Notes: generated by a model not told the origin, from the letters alone. Shown: positions 15,370 through 23,266, counted from the stretch's first letter. The stretch is DNA of 64,000 bases from Saccharopolyspora elongata (GCF_004348985.1 NZ_SMKW01000006.1:62001-126000); one strand, 5' to 3'. Numbers and translations: made by a program.

Positions 15370-16155
15370 TCAGGCGTACCCGGCGCCTGCGGCTCGTCCC
15401 GCTCGTCCCGTCACCTGGCGGACCGCCGCGGTGGCCGCCTCGCGGAGCAGGACCGCGTCGGAGCTCAGCGACGCCAGGTCGAAGCCCAGGTCATGCCAGC
15501 GTTGCACGGTTTGGGCGCTGTCACAATGGATGCCCGCCAGCACGCCGTTTCGGCGGCAACTGTCCAAAATGGAGCGGACGAGCTGCTCGTGCTCGGCCTC
15601 GCGGACCGCCAGGACGGGCGCCATCCCGTGGCCGAGGGCGAGATCGGACGGGCCGATGTAGGCCGCGTCGATGCCCGGCGTGGACAGGATCTCGTCCGCG
15701 TTCCGCACGCCTTCGGGGGTCTCGATCATCGCGGCGAGCACGGTGCGCCGGTTGCCGGCCTCCGGCGTGTAGTCGTCGAGCTCGAACGCCGCCCGGATCG
15801 GGCCCCAGCTGCGCGAACCCATCGGCGGGTACTTCGCCGCCTCGACCGCGCGGCGGGCCTCCTCGGCGTTGTTGACCATCGGCACGATGATGCCGTGCGC
15901 GCCGGCGTCGAGGGCCTTCATGATCTGGTCCGGCTGGTTCCAGGGCACTCGCACGAAGGTCGGCGTCCCGGTGATCGCGAGCGCCTGCAGCATGAGGACC
16001 ATCTGGTCGTAGCCGACGAGCCCGTGCTGGGTGTCGATGCAGACCCAGTCGTATTCGCAGCGGCCCATCAGCTCGGCGGCGAACGGGCTGGGGATCGAGC
16101 ACCAGCCGCCGACCGTCGGGCGACCGGCCTCCAGGGTTTCACGCAGCGTTGCCAT
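15370..16155 (-). CDS. HpcH/HpaI-family 2-oxo-acid aldolase
   Basis: A 261-residue class II pyruvate-type aldolase of the HpaI family (4-hydroxy-2-oxoheptanedioate or 2-keto-3-deoxysugar acid aldolases). Motifs are IDTQHGLVGYDQ (metal and phosphate region), AMIETPEGV with the metal-binding Glu, and AAYIGPSDLALGHG with the second metal ligand. Two adjacent ATGs exist; the second (16155) is better spaced from the AAGGAG site. It heads an operon with the molybdenum hydroxylase subunits and is divergent from a FadR-type regulator. I infer a catabolic pathway in which hydroxylated substrate is later cleaved to pyruvate or a semialdehyde; the substrate is not evident. Confidence 0.88.
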   Translation of the reverse strand: MATLRETLEAGRPTVGGWCSIPSPFAAELMGRCEYDWVCIDTQHGLVGYDQMVLMLQALAITGTPTFVRVPWNQPDQIMKALDAGAHGIIVPMVNNAEEARRAVEAAKYPPMGSRSWGPIRAAFELDDYTPEAGNRRTVLAAMIETPEGVRNADEILSTPGIDAAYIGPSDLALGHGMAPVLAVREAEHEQLVRSILDSCRRNGVLAGIHCDSAQTVQRWHDLGFDLASLSSDAVLLREAATAAVRQVTGRAGRAAGAGYA

Positions 16156-16301
16156 CATGCTCCTTCGAACTCGATCGCCGACCGCGGCTTGCCGGCGTTC
16201 GGAGGGGGTCGTGCCGGGCCGGCGCCGCCCCGGCGTTGCGGGCGAAATCGGTGCTGGTCGAAGGGATTCGACGGTGCTCGGGACGTCCGCGACTCTAGGA
16301 C

Positions 16302-16312
16302 ACATCTGATGT
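16302..16312. promoter_or_regulatory. Operator palindrome 1 for the FadR-type regulator
   Basis: ACATCTGATGT, an 11-bp palindrome about one central base, identical to the copy at 16424-16434. Both lie in the 371-bp divergent gap between the aldolase operon and the regulator. Spacing and symmetry fit FadR-subfamily GntR operators. Confidence 0.7.
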
Positions 16313-16423
16313 TTCGAGCAATACGCCGAGCATGTTTCCGCGACCGCTGACCGGCCAATACCCTGTCGAACAACCGATTTCACCGTAATTCCCCGATCGA
16401 ACGATCAACGTTGACGGACCGGA

Positions 16424-16434
16424 ACATCTGATGT
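16424..16434. promoter_or_regulatory. Operator palindrome 2 for the FadR-type regulator
   Basis: A second exact copy of ACATCTGATGT, 122 bp from the first and closer to the regulator gene. A half site CTGATGT occurs at 16508-16514, just before the regulator start. Confidence 0.7.
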
Positions 16435-16448
16435 ATCGGCTGCGGTGA

Positions 16449-16494
16449 CTCGTGAGTACTTTGGATCGCCATAGCGGATCAAAACGCTCACGAG
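16449..16494. repeat. Family D hairpin in the regulator leader
   Basis: An imperfect 46-bp palindrome with ends CTCGTGAG/CTCACGAG and the family loop CGCCATAGCG. It lies between the second operator and the regulator start, so it would be in the 5' leader of that transcript. Confidence 0.75.
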
Positions 16495-16526
16495 CAGCGC
16501 GGGCCGACTGATGTGGAGGGCGCGGG

Positions 16527-17231
16527 ATGGGGCGGAGCAACGACGCGATCGAGAAGATCCGCCAGCTCATCGCCGACGGCGAGCTGCGCCCCGGCGTCCG
16601 GTTGCCGCGCGAACCGGACCTCGCCGCGCAGCTCGGGCTCTCCCGCAGCTCGATGCGGGAGGCCGTGACGGCGCTGGTGCACGCGCAGGTGCTCGACGTC
16701 CGGCGCGGCGACGGCACGTACGTGACGAGCCTGGAGCCGCACCGGCTGCTGGAGGGCATCGCCCACGCGGTCGAGCTCATGCAGGACGACACGCTGCCGG
16801 AGATCTTCGAGCTCCGCCGCCTGCTGGAGCCGCAGGCGACGGCGCTCGCCGCGGAACGGATCACGCCGGAGCAGCTGGCGCGGCTGCGCGGACACCTCGA
16901 CGCGATGCGCCGATCGGAGACGATCGAGGAGCTCATCACGCACGACGCCGAGTTCCACGCCTGCATCATGGCGGCCACCGGCAACCGGACGCTGACCTCG
17001 GTGGTCAACGGCCTGGCGGCGCGCGCCCTGCGGGCCCGGACCTGGAACGCCCTGAACATCGCCGACGCGCGCGAGCGGATCATGTCCCAGCACCAGGCGA
17101 TCTACGAGGCGCTCGAAGCCGGCGACGCGGCGCTTGCCCTGTCCTGGGCGACGATCCACGTCACGGCGTCGGAGAAGGACCTCCTCCGCACCATCCCGCC
17201 CGCCGACCGGCTAGGCCCCGGCTCCGCCTGA
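16527..17231 (+). CDS. FadR-subfamily GntR transcriptional regulator
   Basis: A 234-residue regulator. The N-terminal winged helix (residues 5-70) reads LPREPDLAAQLGLSRSSMREAVTAL and GDGTYVTS; the C-terminal all-helical FCD domain (residues 90-220) has the metal/ligand residues in HDAEFHACIMAATGN and MSQHQAIYEAL. The ATG at 16527 follows GGAGGG. It is divergent from the aldolase-molybdenum hydroxylase operon. Two identical palindromes between them make it the likely local repressor, with a pathway acid as inducer (inference). Confidence 0.9.
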   Translation: MGRSNDAIEKIRQLIADGELRPGVRLPREPDLAAQLGLSRSSMREAVTALVHAQVLDVRRGDGTYVTSLEPHRLLEGIAHAVELMQDDTLPEIFELRRLLEPQATALAAERITPEQLARLRGHLDAMRRSETIEELITHDAEFHACIMAATGNRTLTSVVNGLAARALRARTWNALNIADARERIMSQHQAIYEALEAGDAALALSWATIHVTASEKDLLRTIPPADRLGPGSA

Positions 17232-17296
17232 AAGCCGCGTCCTAGAGGTCGTTTCAGAATGCCCGCGTGGCGCCGTGACGACCTGGCGCATGCGTT

Positions 17297-17357
17297 GATT
17301 TCGCGCGAAATCGGCGTCCCTCGTGAGGGCGGGGTGGCGATTTCACGCGAAATCGCC
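17297..17357. repeat. Family A palindrome pair in a convergent gap
   Basis: Cores start at 17299 (TTTCGCGCGAAA) and 17341 (TTTCACGCGAAA), 42 bp apart. The second copy carries one substitution in the core. They lie between the convergent GntR and luciferase-like genes and may serve as a two-way terminator. Confidence 0.85.
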
Positions 17358-17395
17358 CTCGGCCGAGCATTCCCGGAGCTTTCCGAAACGACTCC

Positions 17396-18397
17396 CTAGT
17401 CCGCGAAGACCTTCTCCGCTTCGCGGATCGTGCGCAGCGCCGCTTCGCGGGACCCGGCGCCTTCGGGCATCAGGAGGACGCGCCCGACGCCGAGGGTCGC
17501 GACGCGGTCGGCCAGCTGCCTGCGGCATTCCGCCACGTCGCCCGCGATGTGGCAGTCGGCCAGCGCGGCGGCCTCGTCGAACGCCTGCGCGGCCGTCGGC
17601 GCCGGACGCTCGACCAGCGGCACGGCCTCGTGGGAGGTCTGCAGGTTCAGCTCGGCGATCCCGTTCGTCAGCAGCCGCCTCGCGGTCGGGGTTTCGTCGG
17701 CGATGGCGAAGTACGCCGAGTCGATGTTGTCCAGCGGGTCCAGCCGGTGACCGGATTCGGCCGCCGCCGCGGCATGCGCGTCCAGCACCGCGCGCTTCGC
17801 CGCCACGTCGATGAACGGGCTGAGCAGCACCGGAAGCCCGCGGCGCGCGGCCGATCGCGCGGATTCCGGCGATGACGACGCCAGCACGAACGGCGCGCGG
17901 GACGTTTCCGGCGCCGGCACGATCCGCACCTCGTCGAAGCGGTACCGCTCGCCGCCGCCCTTCGCGCGTCCCTGTCGCAACGCCTCGTCGAGCAGGGCCA
18001 CGGATTCGTCGATGTCGCGGAAGCCCGCCAGTCCGGTGCCGAATATCTCCAGGTCCACCAGCGGTTGTCCGCGCCCGACGCCGAGCGTGAACCGGTCGCC
18101 GGAGAGGTGCTGGAGCACGGCGGCCTGCTCGGCGAGGGCGAGCGGGTGGTGGTTGGGCAGGACGCAGACCGCGGTGCCGACGCCGAGGTTCGTGCGGCCC
18201 AGCAGGAAGGCCGCCATCGCCAGGGCCGATGGGTTCTGGGCCCGGGAGTTGAAGTGGTGCTCGGTCGTCCAGGCCTCGTGCCAGCCATGCCGTTCGGCCT
18301 CGCGGACGTATTCCAGCGACCACTCGAAGACCTCGCGGCCGCTCGCGCCGCTCCTGAACGAGTCGGTGAACAGGACCAGTCCGTACTTGGTGCGCAT
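17396..18397 (-). CDS. Luciferase-like flavin-dependent monooxygenase
   Basis: A 333-residue member of the bacterial luciferase-like (LLM) superfamily: TIM-barrel monooxygenases using FMNH2 or F420. It starts KYGLVLFTDSF, has HGWHEAWTTEHHFNSRAQNPSALAMAAFLLGRT, where the Glu-His pair of the family lies, and GDRFTLGVGRGQ. The ATG at 18397 follows GGAGGG. It is divergent from a TetR regulator, with a perfect inverted repeat in the 83-bp gap, so it is probably repressed by that protein. The substrate is unknown. Confidence 0.87.
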   Translation of the reverse strand: MRTKYGLVLFTDSFRSGASGREVFEWSLEYVREAERHGWHEAWTTEHHFNSRAQNPSALAMAAFLLGRTNLGVGTAVCVLPNHHPLALAEQAAVLQHLSGDRFTLGVGRGQPLVDLEIFGTGLAGFRDIDESVALLDEALRQGRAKGGGERYRFDEVRIVPAPETSRAPFVLASSSPESARSAARRGLPVLLSPFIDVAAKRAVLDAHAAAAAESGHRLDPLDNIDSAYFAIADETPTARRLLTNGIAELNLQTSHEAVPLVERPAPTAAQAFDEAAALADCHIAGDVAECRRQLADRVATLGVGRVLLMPEGAGSREAALRTIREAEKVFAD

Positions 18398-18407
18398 GCA
18401 CCCTCCT

Positions 18408-18432
18408 ATTTTTCGTCGGCTAGACGAAAAAT
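18408..18432. promoter_or_regulatory. Candidate TetR operator
   Basis: A perfect 10-bp inverted repeat ATTTTTCGTC-GGCTA-GACGAAAAAT in the gap between the luciferase-like gene and the tetR gene. It abuts the ribosome site of the former and is AT-rich compared with its surroundings, as expected of an operator. Confidence 0.7.
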
Positions 18433-18480
18433 CTAGCAGCTGGTGTCGGCCCGGTCGAGGAGGTGCGTTAGGTTGGGCTC

Positions 18481-19125
18481 GTGACCACGCCGGATGTCCC
18501 CAGGCGGCGCGGGCGTCCGCCGAAGCTGACCCGCGACGCGGTCGTGGCGGGTGCGCTGGAGGTGCTCGACGAGTCGGGTCACGACGGGCTGTCCATGCGA
18601 GCGGTCGCCGAGCACCTCGGCGTCGGCAAGATGAGCCTGTACCACCACGTGGCGGACCGCTCGGAGCTGGAACGCCTGGTCATCGAGCGCCTGCTCGCCG
18701 CGGTCGAACTGCCGGACGCGGCGCTGCCCTGGCGGGAGCGGATCGCGGCGCTGGCGCACGGCATCCGCGCGCTGGTCTTCCGGCATCCCAACGCAACTCC
18801 GCTGCTGGCGCTGCGGGAGTACAGCGACCCGGTGGCGCTGCGCCTGCCGGACGCCGTCATGACCGCGTTGCACGACGCGGGCCTGCGCGGGGCGGCGATG
18901 GTCGGAGGCGCGCGCCTGGTCTTCAGCTATGCCATCGGATTCGCCCAGCTCGACCTGGTCGACAAGGCGGACTCGGCAGGGGACTCGCCGATGGCGGCCC
19001 TGTCGGAGGCCGAGTTCCCGCACGTGGTGGCGGCGGCGCGGGAAACCCGGAACCACGGTCTGGACGAGCAGTTCGACCTAGGCCTGAAACCCCTGCTCGC
19101 CGGCCTCGCCGCGATCGCGTCCTGA
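18481..19125 (+). CDS. TetR-family transcriptional regulator
   Basis: A 214-residue TetR-type repressor. The N-terminal helix-turn-helix is clear: RGRPPKLTRDAVVAGALEVL, then LSMRAVAEHLGVGKMSLYHH. The rest is the helical ligand-binding domain with a TetR_C-like HGIRALVFRHPNATPLL segment. It begins with GTG at 18481; the GGAGG site is about 14 bases upstream, longer than usual. It is divergent from the luciferase-like monooxygenase, which it probably controls through 18408-18432. Confidence 0.88.
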   Translation: MTTPDVPRRRGRPPKLTRDAVVAGALEVLDESGHDGLSMRAVAEHLGVGKMSLYHHVADRSELERLVIERLLAAVELPDAALPWRERIAALAHGIRALVFRHPNATPLLALREYSDPVALRLPDAVMTALHDAGLRGAAMVGGARLVFSYAIGFAQLDLVDKADSAGDSPMAALSEAEFPHVVAAARETRNHGLDEQFDLGLKPLLAGLAAIAS

Positions 19126-19177
19126 GTCGCGGTCCGTCCGCCGCCATTCCACGTCGCGGAAACCGGCTTCCGTTCGT

Positions 19178-19221
19178 GCAATTTCAATGGAAATCGGACC
19201 CGCAATTTCCATTGAAATTGC
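19178..19221. repeat. Family B inverted pair in a convergent gap
   Basis: Arms GCAATTTCAATGGAAAT (19178-19194) and ATTTCCATTGAAATTGC (19205-19221) are perfect inverted repeats with a 10-base spacer, the same layout as the element in phnH. It lies between tetR and the convergent membrane-protein gene. Confidence 0.9.
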
Positions 19222-19410
19222 GGCGGAACGCGGCGATCGGCCACAGTGGACCATTCGGTTCACCCGTAGATCTCGACGTCGACGACCTTCTTGCTGCGAG
19301 CAACAGCACCGTTGCGGCTGCTGCGAGAGATCTCCACCGGGGCACGCCGCGATCGTGTTCGTCTCCGGTTCCTCGCTCGTGCGGATCGATCGGAAATCCA
19401 CAGTGGAACG

Positions 19411-20688
19411 TCAGCCGGACAGGAGGAGCAGCAGGCCGGTGCAGGTGAGCAGGACCATCGCGATCACCACCGGGAGCTGGCCGCGGCGGGCCTGCTTCGG
19501 CGGGAACAGGCGGAGGGCCTGGTCGTGGGCCGCGGCGGTGCCGGCGATGTGGCCGAGCACGATCGCGTTGATCTGCACCATCGCCACCAGCTCCGGCGAC
19601 ACCAGTCGGTAGTCGATGGCGTGGTCGCGGATGCCGAACAGATCCAGTCCGGTCCCGAACGGATCGCCGGCCAGGATCAGCGTCGTCTGCCCTTCCAGCA
19701 GGAAGAACGAGAAGTAGTGCGCGATGGCGTAGCCGAGCGCGATCGGCAGCAGCGTCGGCGCGAACAGCCCGGGGAGCCCGCGCGCGGGCGAGACCAGGGC
19801 GCTGAGCCGCATCGCGATCGCGTAGAGCGCCGAGACGGCGGCGATCGAGCCGAGCAGGCCGAGCGTGTCGCCGAGGACGCCGCCGGACTGCCAGAAGGTC
19901 GTCCTGGTCAGGCCGTCGAACCCGGTGGCGCCGATGAGCACGCACGCCACCGCCGCCATGCCCGGCTCGTCGTCGGTGCGCACCAGCCCGGCCAGGGGAT
20001 TGCGCAGGATCAGCGCGCCATCGCTGCGACGGCCGATGGGGCACAGCCGCGCGATCAGCGTCGCGTACACCTCGGAGCCGTCGCCGCGCGCGAACCAGCC
20101 CGACCCGAAAACCCGCGCTGCGACGAGGTTCACCACCGCGTAGCCGACGATCACGCCGCCGACCACGCGCGGATCGGATCGCGCCGGCAGGACCAGTTCC
20201 AGCCACACGAAGGCGCCCAGCCACACCGCGGCCGGCCAGTACCCCAGTCGTGAGGGGTAATGGTCGCCATGACGACCATTGCCGCTCACGACGGACAGGG
20301 ACGAATGCAGCGTCCGCAGCGGGTTGACGACCCGCCACACCGGACCGAACAGCGCGCTGAGCGGCACCAGGCCGACCCAGAACGTCACGTACAGCGCCCA
20401 GGGCGCGAGGTTCCGCTCCGTCTCCGGCGGCCCGAAGAAGGCCACCGCCACCACGAGAACGGCCAGCGTGAGCGTCAGAACCCTTGCCGCCCAACGAAGT
20501 CCGGGCGAGTCGACGAAACGCAGGAACGGCAGCGGCCGCCCGGCGTCGGGGTTCAGCCACGGCCGCGACCAGAGCTTCGCCAGCGCGGCGAACGAGATCG
20601 CCACCGCGATGCCGCCGCCGATGATCGCCGCGACGCCGTTGAGCGGCAGGTCGGTGCGGCCGCCGAGCCCGTGTGCCAGGAAGTTCAC
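19411..20688 (-). CDS. Polytopic membrane protein of the actinobacterial type often labelled fenitrothion hydrolase
   Basis: A 425-residue integral membrane protein, about 10 predicted helices. The N-terminal pattern NFLAHGLGGRTDLPL is shared with actinobacterial proteins usually labelled fenitrothion hydrolase, a name I would not take as function. Helices hold conserved Trp/Tyr/His residues (ALYVTFWVGLVPLSALFG, IAHYFSFFLLEGQTTL) and a charged segment FGIRDHAIDYRLVSPE near the C terminus. The GTG start at 20688 overlaps the stop of the lipoprotein gene (GTGA). With the lipoprotein it forms a two-gene unit divergent from a second membrane protein. Role unknown. Confidence 0.78.
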   Translation of the reverse strand: MNFLAHGLGGRTDLPLNGVAAIIGGGIAVAISFAALAKLWSRPWLNPDAGRPLPFLRFVDSPGLRWAARVLTLTLAVLVVAVAFFGPPETERNLAPWALYVTFWVGLVPLSALFGPVWRVVNPLRTLHSSLSVVSGNGRHGDHYPSRLGYWPAAVWLGAFVWLELVLPARSDPRVVGGVIVGYAVVNLVAARVFGSGWFARGDGSEVYATLIARLCPIGRRSDGALILRNPLAGLVRTDDEPGMAAVACVLIGATGFDGLTRTTFWQSGGVLGDTLGLLGSIAAVSALYAIAMRLSALVSPARGLPGLFAPTLLPIALGYAIAHYFSFFLLEGQTTLILAGDPFGTGLDLFGIRDHAIDYRLVSPELVAMVQINAIVLGHIAGTAAAHDQALRLFPPKQARRGQLPVVIAMVLLTCTGLLLLLSG

Positions 20689-21065
20689 CGCACCACCAGG
20701 CTGGGCAGCGCCGAGCCGGAGTGGTGCAGCTCGATCTCGAACACGCCGGGGATGTCCGCGCGGAACTCGACGGTCGCCGGCTCGCCGGGGCGGAGCTGCG
20801 CGGACTTGTCGTACCCGTGCACGTGCAGTTCGTCCGCTTCGTCGCTTCGGACGGTGAGCCGGACCAGGCCGCCGAGCGGCGCCTGGAGTCGTTCCGACGG
20901 GCCGCGCACCTGGCCGCCGATGACCTCGAAGTCCGCCGAGACCACGCTCGCCGCCGACGACTCGGCCTGCGGCGCGGGTGGTTCGGCGGTCGGAGGCGCC
21001 GTGCAGGCCGACAGCAGTGCGGCGCCGGCCAGCAGGGTGAGTCCGAAGCCTCGTGCGGTCGTCAT
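20685..21065 (-). CDS. Cupredoxin-like lipoprotein
   Basis: A 126-residue exported lipoprotein with lipobox LSAC (Cys at residue 21). The mature domain is a small beta-sandwich of the cupredoxin-like type: GGLVRLTVRSDEADELHVHGYD, then RPGEPATVEFRADIPGVFEIELHH. Two histidines around HVHGYD and two in ELHHSG could bind metal, but the canonical Cys-Met ligands of a blue copper site are not seen. It is translationally coupled to the downstream membrane protein and probably sits at the outer face beside it. Confidence 0.75.
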   Translation of the reverse strand: MTTARGFGLTLLAGAALLSACTAPPTAEPPAPQAESSAASVVSADFEVIGGQVRGPSERLQAPLGGLVRLTVRSDEADELHVHGYDKSAQLRPGEPATVEFRADIPGVFEIELHHSGSALPSLVVR

Positions 21066-21113
21066 GAATCCTCCGTGGGCCGCTCAGGTGAAGTCCAAAC
21101 CATGACAACAGCC

Positions 21114-21137
21114 AATGTCACATTAGGGCGTGACATT
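21114..21137. promoter_or_regulatory. Inverted repeat in the divergent promoter region
   Basis: AATGTCAC (21114-21121) and GTGACATT (21130-21137) are perfect 8-bp arms with an 8-base spacer, between the lipoprotein gene and the divergent membrane protein. A related repeat with the shared TGTCACATTA lies at 23247-23268 before another operon. Confidence 0.5.
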
Positions 21138-21165
21138 GTCTAGGTCCGCGTGTTCCACTACTGCC

Positions 21166-22572
21166 ATGACCTCGCTCATGCAGCAGCTGCCGGACACCCG
21201 CCCGGCCGGTGGGGCCGCCCTGGACCAGATCCTGATCGCTTCGGGAAGCGCGACGTTGCTCACCGCGCTCCTGCTCCTGCTCGGCTACGGTCACCGCACC
21301 GGTCGCACCAAGCTGCTCGCGCGGCTCGCCGAGCGATCCGAGCACTCCTGGTTCCTCCGCGGGCTGCCCGGCTGGGCCGCGCTGCCGATGCAGCTCGCAT
21401 TCGGCTCGCTGGTGCTCGCGCTGCTGGGCATGTACTGGGACATCTCGCTGCACATCACGCAGGGCCGCGACGAGGGGCCGCTGGCGAACATCGCGCACTA
21501 CCCGATCCTGTTCGGCCTGTTCGGCCTGTTCGCCGCGGGCATGCTGGCGATGGTGCTGCCACTGGGCGAGCGCCCCGGTCGCGCGGCGGTGCGGATCACC
21601 CGCGACTGGTACGCGCCGACAAGTGGAATCCTGTTGGCCGGCGCGGGTTTCTACGCGCTGCTTGGCTTCCCGCTCGACGACGTCTGGCACCGCATCTTCG
21701 GCCAGGACGTCACGCTCTGGGGTCCGACGCACCTGATGCTCATCGGCGGCGCGGGCCTGTCGCTGATCGCCCTCGCCCTGCTGGAGCGCGAGGGCCGGTT
21801 CGTCCGCACCGGCCGGGCCGAGACGATGCTCGCCTGCTACGTGCGGCGCGGCATGATCGGCGGCGGGATGCTGGCGGGGCTGTCGGTTTTCCAGGCCGAG
21901 TTCGACTTCGGCGTCCCGCAGTTCCGGCTGGTGCACCAGCCGCTGCTGATCGCTGTCGCCGCCGGGTGCGCGCTGGTGGTCGCCCGCATGTGGGTCGGGC
22001 GGGGCGGCGCGCTGTTCGCGGTCGGCTTCTACGTCCTGATCCGCGGCGGCGTCTCGGTCCTGGTCGGCCCGGTGATCGGGGAGCTGTTCGCGGCCGTCCC
22101 GCTGTACGTCGTCGAGGCGCTGTGCGTGGAGGTCGCGGCGGTCGCCCTGCTGCGCAGGCCGCTGGCGCTGGGCACGGTGTCCGGCCTGCTCATCGGCACG
22201 ATCGGGTTCGCCAGCGAATACGTGTGGACGCAGTTCGCCTTCGTGATGCCGTGGACGCCGGACATGCTGCTGGAAGGCGTGCTCATGGCCATCGTCGGCG
22301 GCGTCAGCGGCGGCCTGCTCGGGGCGTCGCTCGTGTGCGCCCTGCGCGGCGAGCTGCCGAGCCTGCCGGTGCGGCGAGCGGTGTTCGGCGGCGCCCTGCT
22401 GGCGATCGCGCTGGGCGTCACCAACGGGCTGATCGGCACCGCGCCCGCGGGAGTGCGCGCGACGATGGCGCTGGACCAGCGGACCGGCCAGGCGGACGTG
22501 CGGCTAGACCCGCCCGCGATTGCCCAGGACCCGACGTGGTTGGCGGTGACCAGCTGGCAGGGCGGCCGCTGA
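21166..22572 (+). CDS. Large polytopic membrane protein (N-terminal part; probable frameshift at its end)
   Basis: A 468-residue integral membrane protein with about 12 hydrophobic helices, for example LLTALLLLLGYG, GLFGLFAAGMLAMVLPLG and GVLMAIVGGVSGGLLGASLV. It has membrane-embedded acids and His residues (MYWDISLHITQGRDEG, GPTHLMLIGGAGLS). The frame ends abruptly at WQGGR. The +1 frame continues with a recognisable soluble domain and a final helix, so this and the next entry are probably one gene of about 610 residues split by loss of one C at 22566-22567. ATG at 21166 is chosen; a GTG at 21130 falls within the inverted repeat. Function unknown. Confidence 0.7.
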   Translation: MTSLMQQLPDTRPAGGAALDQILIASGSATLLTALLLLLGYGHRTGRTKLLARLAERSEHSWFLRGLPGWAALPMQLAFGSLVLALLGMYWDISLHITQGRDEGPLANIAHYPILFGLFGLFAAGMLAMVLPLGERPGRAAVRITRDWYAPTSGILLAGAGFYALLGFPLDDVWHRIFGQDVTLWGPTHLMLIGGAGLSLIALALLEREGRFVRTGRAETMLACYVRRGMIGGGMLAGLSVFQAEFDFGVPQFRLVHQPLLIAVAAGCALVVARMWVGRGGALFAVGFYVLIRGGVSVLVGPVIGELFAAVPLYVVEALCVEVAAVALLRRPLALGTVSGLLIGTIGFASEYVWTQFAFVMPWTPDMLLEGVLMAIVGGVSGGLLGASLVCALRGELPSLPVRRAVFGGALLAIALGVTNGLIGTAPAGVRATMALDQRTGQADVRLDPPAIAQDPTWLAVTSWQGGR

Positions 22573-22988
22573 GGGTCGACCACCTGCGGCGGATCGGCGA
22601 CGGCCATTACCGGACCACCGACCCGGTGCCGGTCGACGGGACGGGCAAGACCCTGCTGCGGTTGCACGACGGCCGCGCGATGCTCGCGTTCCCGATCCAC
22701 ATGCCGGCCGACGCGGCGCTGGGACTGCCCGAGCTGGCCGCGGAACCGCAGTTCACCCGCGACGGCCAACCGGAATGGCAGGTGCTGCAGCGCGAGACGA
22801 AGCTGGGCATCCCGCCGTGGTTGTGGGTCAGCGCGTCGCTGGTGGTGCTGGCGTGCTCGGTGGCGCTGGTGGTGTCGCTGGGCTGGGGAGCGCAGCGGGT
22901 CTCGCGCGCGATCTCGGGCCCACCGACGGCCCGCCGGGCCAAGCACCGCGCGGTCCGGGTCGCCCGGCTCGCGGACGGCACGGCATGA
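22536..22988 (+). CDS. C-terminal domain of the preceding membrane protein, in a shifted frame
   Basis: An open frame of about 150 residues with RVDHLRRIGDGHYRTTDPVPVDGTGKT-type beta structure reminiscent of FixH-like domains. It is followed by one transmembrane helix (PWLWVSASLVVLACSVALVV) and a basic tail. No good start exists: the GTG at 22536 overlaps the upstream gene by 37 bases with no ribosome site. Adding one C at 22566-22567 would fuse it to the preceding protein as WQGGPLRVDHL. I therefore treat it as the displaced 3' part. Its stop overlaps the ATG of the next small gene. Confidence 0.6.
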   Translation: MVGGDQLAGRPLRVDHLRRIGDGHYRTTDPVPVDGTGKTLLRLHDGRAMLAFPIHMPADAALGLPELAAEPQFTRDGQPEWQVLQRETKLGIPPWLWVSASLVVLACSVALVVSLGWGAQRVSRAISGPPTARRAKHRAVRVARLADGTA

Positions 22989-23143
22989 CGTCCGCGTCGG
23001 CGGAGCTGGTCCTGGCGAGCCACCCGATCATCACGGCGGTCCCGTTCTTCGTCCCGACGTTCGCGGTGGTGGCGGTGGTAGCGGTGATCGTCTACCGGGA
23101 CCGCCGCAAGAACCCCCGAGAAGACGAAGACCAGGACACCTGA
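22985..23143 (+). CDS. Small single-pass membrane protein
   Basis: A 52-residue peptide starting ATG at 22985, overlapping the previous stop (ATGA), so translation is coupled. It has one hydrophobic helix (VPFFVPTFAVVAVVAVIVY) with an adjacent basic stretch YRDRRK and an acidic C-terminal tail. Size and position suggest a small accessory subunit of the preceding membrane protein. Not recognised as a named family. Confidence 0.65.
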   Translation: MTSASAELVLASHPIITAVPFFVPTFAVVAVVAVIVYRDRRKNPREDEDQDT

Positions 23144-23156
23144 TCTCGGCGGGGGT

Positions 23157-23200
23157 CCCGGGTGCTTTGGGGTGCCAATGCGCCCCGAAGCACTCACGGG
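23157..23200. repeat. Family D hairpin, probable terminator
   Basis: An imperfect palindrome with arms GTGCTTTGGGG and CCCCGAAGCAC around a GCCAATGCG loop. It starts 13 bases after the stop of the 52-residue membrane protein, so it likely ends that operon. Confidence 0.6.
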
Positions 23201-23246
23201 TTCTGAGGTCGCCTGACCCCGGTGGGGGAATTCGAGCAAGATCTAC

Positions 23247-23266
23247 AATGTGGCACTTGTCACATT
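23247..23266. promoter_or_regulatory. Inverted repeat upstream of the 96-residue gene
   Basis: AATGTG and CACATT are inverted around 8 bases, 60 bp before the next start codon. It shares TGTCACATTA with the repeat at 21114-21137, so a common regulator is possible. TACAAT at 23244-23249 could be a -10 hexamer overlapping it. Confidence 0.4.

Noticed and set aside
19411-20688. A fenitrothion (organophosphate) hydrolase
   Set aside because: The product is a polytopic membrane protein without hydrolase metal motifs; the name comes from habitual annotation of this family.
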